64,000 bases of DNA. Origin: Solanum dulcamara. Taxonomy: Eukaryota; Streptophyta; Magnoliopsida; Solanales; Solanaceae. Under the pieces are notes generated by a model that worked only from the letters and a program-made list of their open reading frames with translations, was not told the origin of the DNA and did not search any database. Location of the stretch: the NCBI RefSeq assembly GCF_947179165.1, contig NC_077242.1:42835097-42899096 (forward strand). The letters are read 5' to 3'. This document shows positions 59,401 to 64,000 of the stretch, piece after piece (the stretch's first letter is position 1; every line of letters begins with the position of its first letter). A program made the translations under genes and the position numbers.

Positions 59401-60388
59401 AGGACCTTACGGAGTCCCCATAGCTATTATCCCATATGAAAGAGCTCAATTTATAGTTAACCACCGAAGATTAGTCTGTGATGAAACGAGGAAGATAGAT
59501 AAGTCTTCGTACACTACTTTACCCTCAAACTGATGAATAGACTAGGTTTACTAGCTACACGATAGATGATATATTGCAGGCCTATGCGGTTGGCCCCAAA
59601 GGTAACTCGGATAATTGCCTACCAGCTGTCAAGAGTACTTATGATATTAATTATCGTTCTAGTATCCGGATGGCCCCATATGAGACTTTGTGCGACACAC
59701 AGGGTAGGTCGCCAATTGGTTGGTTTGGTGTTAGTAAAACGCGACTAATAAGCACCAAAGTGGTTCAATAAGCGGTATAGAAGGTAAAGCCTATTCAAGG
59801 AAAATTATTAGCTGCTCAAAGTCAACAGAAGCTATATGCAGACAATCAACATCGCTCTTTGGAAATTCAAGTAAGCGATTGGGTGTCTTTGAAGATGTCG
59901 CCTATGAAAGGAGTAATGAGGTTCGGCAAGAAGAAAGAAGTTAAGCCCGAGATACATTGGTCTTTACCAAACCGTATGTGGAATAGGCAAAGTTGCCTAC
60001 GAAGTGGCCCTACTATCTAGTTTAAAAATAGTACCCCTAGTCTTCCACCCATCAATATCCCGTAACTGTATAAGTGAACCCTTCTAGAATATTCTCCGTG
60101 GATAAAATCTATGTAATAAAGGAGTTATCCTATGAAGAACAACCTATCTCCATCCTGGATCGACAGATTAGACGATCGTGGACTAGGACGTGACTTCGGT
60201 CAAGATATTATGACAAAACAAAAACCAGAGAGAGGATGACTTGAGAAGTCAAAAAGGAGATATCCGTACTTGTTCACCATATAAAAAAGGTAATCTAACC
60301 TCTGAACTGAATTGGGAGACGATGATTATATAGAACCCTCGAAAATCCTCATAAAACCTTATAAGCCGAGTTAAAATTCAGGGACGAA
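59401..60388 (+). pseudogene. Integrase C-terminal half and tail, element 2
   Basis: Collinear with 53505-54490. YDINYRSSIRMAPYETLC is at about 59642-59695 and GRSPIGWFGVSKTRLIST follows. KMSPMKGVMRFGKK is near 59890-59930. It is broken by stops and ends at the purine tract TTCTAAAGGGGGGAAGA (60391-60407). Confidence 0.75.
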
Positions 60389-60407
60389 TGTTCTAAAGGG
60401 GGGAAGA

Positions 60408-63296
60408 TGTTACACCCCACACTTTTAAACTCGAAATATCTCTTAAGTTCCTTAGACATTATCATGTGAAACGGATAAGATACGACACTATCAAATGACT
60501 CTAAGGAAGGGAGAATGGGATACCCTATAGTAGAGAAGGTTGGAAATAGAGTCATAAGAATCCGGAAGGAATTGGAGGCCAAATAATGACTCGTAGGACT
60601 CGATTTACCTACGTAATCCACTAACTTAGAAGTCTTACATACTTGAGCTACTTGAGGAAAAACCAAGCTTACGTAGCATGGATTACATAGGCTCTTAAAC
60701 TAGAACGAGATTACGAACTCACAAGAAAGGGGAAAAGATGACACGTGGCAACCAATAAAGAAGTGACACATGGCAGCACCTAAAGCAAGTAGGTGACTCA
60801 CCTGCTTGGATTCAAGTAGGTGACCCATCTGCATGGGGGGAGGTGGTCCCCACTGCCACATGGCAGCCCCTCCTTGAGTGTATAGATACGGTGGCCCAAT
60901 AGGGGCTGGATACGTGTCTCCCTTAGGGGATGACATGTGTCACCTCCTAGGACCACCTATATATGTATAATATGTGAATAATCTTCATTTCATGATCCAA
61001 AAAACTTCAGCCAACAAAGAAAACAAAAAACCTAAAGTAGAGAGAAAGTAGCGATGGCTTGGAGGGAAAAAATAAGGTAAGTCCCGATTTTGTTTCCTAA
61101 ATTAATTATATAGCGTATACCACGATGATATGGAGGTATTATTAGTATAAAATCATGGCTTTGTGCAGAACAAATCGGATGGCAAGCAGCCACGGCATTT
61201 AAACCGCGCTAGAAAAGTTCTGAGGCACAATTTTGGCGAGTTTTGGCCAACTTCAGATAAGGTAAGGTATTCCCTTATAATTTGAAGTTTATGGTGTTAT
61301 AATAGGGTGTATTAAACACCTTTTATTTGGCTGGAAGTTTAACAAAATTGTGGAAATGCTTGACATTCGAAATAAGCTAAATTGGAATCGTTATAGTTAA
61401 ATTGTAGTCGAAATGAGGTATTGTGCATGTGGGGACTGCTGCTGGTCGTTTGGTGGTGTGTTAGGGTGATGGAATATGTGTTAAAATATGTGTGGGTTCT
61501 TCTTTTTTCATCCACCCTACCCTCCATCTCGTGTAGTTAAGGGTTTTGTAAAACTGAAACTAGAAACCCTCTTTAGGTATCGTAGTTTTGAGCGAGTCGT
61601 TTGAAGTTTATGTTGTATATTGTTGATGTGAATTTATTAAAAACATGCTGCAAGTGATTGTTTTAATTTGTCTGTAGGTGTTAGGAGTGTAATTGAAAAT
61701 TCGAATAGGGCACATCATAGGGGAGATGCTGCCCGATTTTCACTAACCTTTTAACTAGTTAAGGAACTAGTCGAGAAGGCGAGCAAGGGGATGAGTTCTA
61801 TAAATACTCGTGTGGAACCTAAGGTTCTGGAAAGCCAAGGATTGTTAATATTCGTATTACTTCCATGATAAATAGGTTTGGAGGACAATGACGTGAACAT
61901 GATTAAGAGAAGTCCAAAAAAGGTATGTAAAGCCTATCCTTTCTTTCTTTTGGGCATGTCTTAGATTTAAGTGAAAAATGGTATGTGTATGAAGCTTGGG
62001 GTAACTCTATTCATGAGCTCTGAACATGATTCATGATTCATAATTTGTGTTCACTTCTGAATGTTAAGACTCTTAGCGTAGTTAAGCTCCTATTCCTCAA
62101 GTCTTCTATATGCCGAAAAGAAGTGTATGTAAAGCTTGTCTCTTCTTTTATTTTGGCATGCTTTCAAGTTAAGTTGTGAACGATATGAGCTTGGAGGTCA
62201 CCCCATCCCTAAGCTCTATATATAACCCATGACTCGTACTGCTCGTGAATGTTAAAGGCCCTATAAGAGTAAAAGTCACTAATTACATAAATTATATGCC
62301 ATTGCCTTGACACATGCTTCTAATGCCCGAGATTGTACCCGATATGATTCTTATTGACCGTTAGAGGGTACTTAAAATGATTACTACCCTGATCTTCAAG
62401 TGGTGGTTCGCTTGATTACTCGGTTGGGCCTTGGATGGTAATTTAGTTACATATATGCGCTGCCTTGCTCACGCATACTGTAATACATCTTACACCGAGT
62501 CCCCGGTCGACTATAAATATGTATATATGGTCATATGATATGTGGATCGGGACGTCGTTCCTCGGCACTAATATATGAGATATGGGTCGGGCCATCATTC
62601 CTCAGCACTAATATATGAGATACGGGTCAGGCCATCATTCCTCGGCACTAATATATGAGATATAGGTCGAGCCATCATTCCTCAGCACTAATATATGAGA
62701 TACGGGTCGGGTCGTTGTTCTTCGGCACTAATATATGAGATACGGGTTGGGCCGTCATTCCTTGGCACTAATATATGAGATATGGGTCGGGCCATCATTC
62801 CTTGGCATTATCATATGATATGTGGATCGAGTCGTCGTTCCTCGGCATTATCATATGATATATGGATCGGACCGTCGTTCCTCGGTGTGGATTTGCTATA
62901 TACATAGATAGGTTTGTATGTTCCACAACGCTTACAATATGCATATGCCTATCTTGATAAATGATGTATTTGTTACACCAAGTCCCTAAACAGGCAGGGT
63001 ACAGTACGTGATAATAGCATGTATGACTTTGTTTTATAAAAGGCAGGTATGATGACTGGCTAAGCATTATACTTGCCCCTGCATTCCTATTTTAACTGTA
63101 ATTTTTCATACAATGTTGTATGCTTACATACTCAGTACATATGTCGTACTGACCCCCTCTTTCCAGAAGAGGCTGCATTTCATGCCTGCAGGTGCAGACA
63201 TAGGTTTTGAGAGTCCGCCAGCTTAGGATTCCGCTTGGCCTATTTGGAAGAAAATCCATTATATCGGAGCTTAGTTTTTGGTATTGAACCTTGGTG
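60408..63296 (+). mobile_element. LTR-D tandem array, LTR 3, truncated by LINE-E
   Basis: It starts TGTTACACCCCACACTTTTAAACTC after a purine tract and follows LTR 2 closely. It has TGACATGTGTCA (60931-60942), TATA at 60957, nine 40-bp repeats, and CAGTACATATGTCGTACTG with perfect 6-bp arms (63133-63151). It stops at CCTTGGTG (63296), where LINE-E sequence starts; about 400 bp of the LTR end is missing from the window. Confidence 0.85.
62533..62888 (+). repeat. 40-bp tandem repeat, 9 units (LTR 3)
   Basis: Nine imperfect units of the same type as at 49131 and 56623. Confidence 0.8.
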
Positions 63297-64000
63297 CCTG
63301 CAGCACTTAAGCTTCAGCAGGTCAGCATGTGTAGGGTGAGGTGCAGCTGGTGGACTTATCCAAAGGCCCCCAAATTTTGCAGGATTGCAGAATATATTAT
63401 TTTGATAAGGCCCAAGAAATTTCAGCCCAAACGGATAATTGGAGGCGTTAGGCGAGCGACATTGAAGATTTCAGCTGTCTTAAGCCTAAAAAGGAAGAAT
63501 TTTGCTAATTGGAAGCTCCAACTTGGGAAACAAGCCTTCAAACTTTGCATGTCTAAATTAAAGGATATATATGCAAACTCCAGAAAGTTTCAGCTCAAAC
63601 GGATAAGTGGAGACATTAGTCGAGCGACATGGAAAATGCTAACAGGCTCCAAAATTCTCTGTGAGATCCATTCTTTTCTATTAACCTTTACAGGTCTTTG
63701 CTTGTCCTTGGTTATTTGTTGTGTATTTGCAGGTTGTTGGAGATATATACCAACATGCTTTAATAACAAATACATAGAGGACAACACCTGCAGCAGCTCA
63801 ACACCTGCAGCAGCTCAACACATGCAACACCTGCAGCAGCTCAACACCTGTTTGCCTTGTTGCTTGTCTTTGGTTGCCTGTTTTTGTTTAGAACCTCTTT
63901 GGCACTACTATGAGGGCTGCAGTAACCTGGGGCTTCTATGGAGCAACACACTCAGCTGGCTAACCACACTCTCTATTATCAACACACCCCACCAACAACT
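63297..64000 (+). mobile_element. LINE-E 3' region, second copy, forward
   Basis: It aligns with the inverted LINE-E at about 27780 to 27080: TTTTGCAGGATTGCAGAATA, AAGGCCCAAGAAATTTCAGC, AAACGGATAATTGGAGGCG, CAGCTGTCTTAAGCCTAAA and GCTAACAGGCTCC. It contains the same duplicated GGATAAKTGGAG motif (63437 and 63600) and splice-site-like ends (ACCTTTACAGGT near 63688, TATTTGCAGGT near 63727). It probably is a 5'-truncated LINE copy inserted in LTR 3. Its 3' end lies outside the window. Confidence 0.6.
63784..63849 (+). repeat. Short minisatellite CACCTGCAGCAGCTCAA
   Basis: Three full 17-bp units and a partial one, the third preceded by CATGCAA. It is internal to the LINE-E copy. Confidence 0.75.

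Overview
The window looks like repeat-dense intergenic DNA from a plant nuclear genome, most likely Solanaceae. That lineage is an inference from the repeat types: Ty3/gypsy elements with very long LTRs, an RTE-type LINE with a TTG-like tail, and L1-type LINEs. I see no intact host gene and no tRNA gene. Every recognisable coding region is a decayed retrotransposon gag/pol or LINE fragment, and the remaining short open frames are mostly chance. Family names below (LTR-B, -C, -D, -F, -G, LINE-E) are local labels.

Layout. 1-2847 is a decayed gypsy gag-PR-RT-RNase H region, followed by a truncated LTR-B (2848-4287), a pol fragment (4288-5596) and an LTR-C stub. A forward LTR-D (5925-8854 plus 12336-13074) is split by an inverted solo LTR-D (8855-12335). 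LTR-B forward (13075-14739) then meets an inverted gag, leader and LTR-B (14741-17046). 17047-20433 is an inverted LTR-D. 20434-21565 is unassigned. LTR-C forward (21566-23087) is cut by an inverted LTR-D relative (23088-29397), which carries an L1-type LINE (25840-29307). LTR-C inverted (29439-32400) is followed by LTR-G (32401-35773), split by solo LTR-F (33219-35502, perfect 5-bp duplication) and followed by the only intact primer-binding site of the window. Unassigned AT-rich DNA (35990-37585 and 40908-41572) is split by a solo LTR-D (37586-40907). An inverted RTE LINE (41573-44590), an L1 fragment (44620-45175) and an unassigned pyrimidine-rich stretch (45176-47001) follow. 47002-63296 is a tandem LTR-internal-LTR-internal-LTR array of LTR-D elements, cut at 63296 by a second LINE-E copy.

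How the parts relate. The gypsy families share a plan: LTR with ends near TGTTACA and CGTGACA/CGTAACA, a tRNA-Met-type PBS, a leader, gag, PR, RT, RNase H, IN and a purine tract. The tandem D elements cannot be autonomous: the second half of RT, RNase H and the start of IN are replaced by DNA holding an antisense 5S rRNA-like sequence, and the second copy has also lost most of gag and all of PR.

The most interesting signals are: (1) a leader hairpin with a self-complementary hexanucleotide loop, GTGCAC or GCGCGC, in five leaders, resembling a retroviral dimer-initiation loop; (2) the 5S rRNA-like segment, with its internal Pol III control region well kept, in both tandem copies; (3) 12-bp ACGT-core palindromes just upstream of the LTR TATA box, tandem every 24 bp in two LTRs; (4) a near-palindrome around CAGTAC...GTACTG recognisable in all eight LTR-D copies; (5) a long LINE-E 3' region with recurring blocks that look like 3' splice sites. 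Boundaries were set by eye from shared sequence between copies, so those without clear TG/CA ends may be off by tens of bases.
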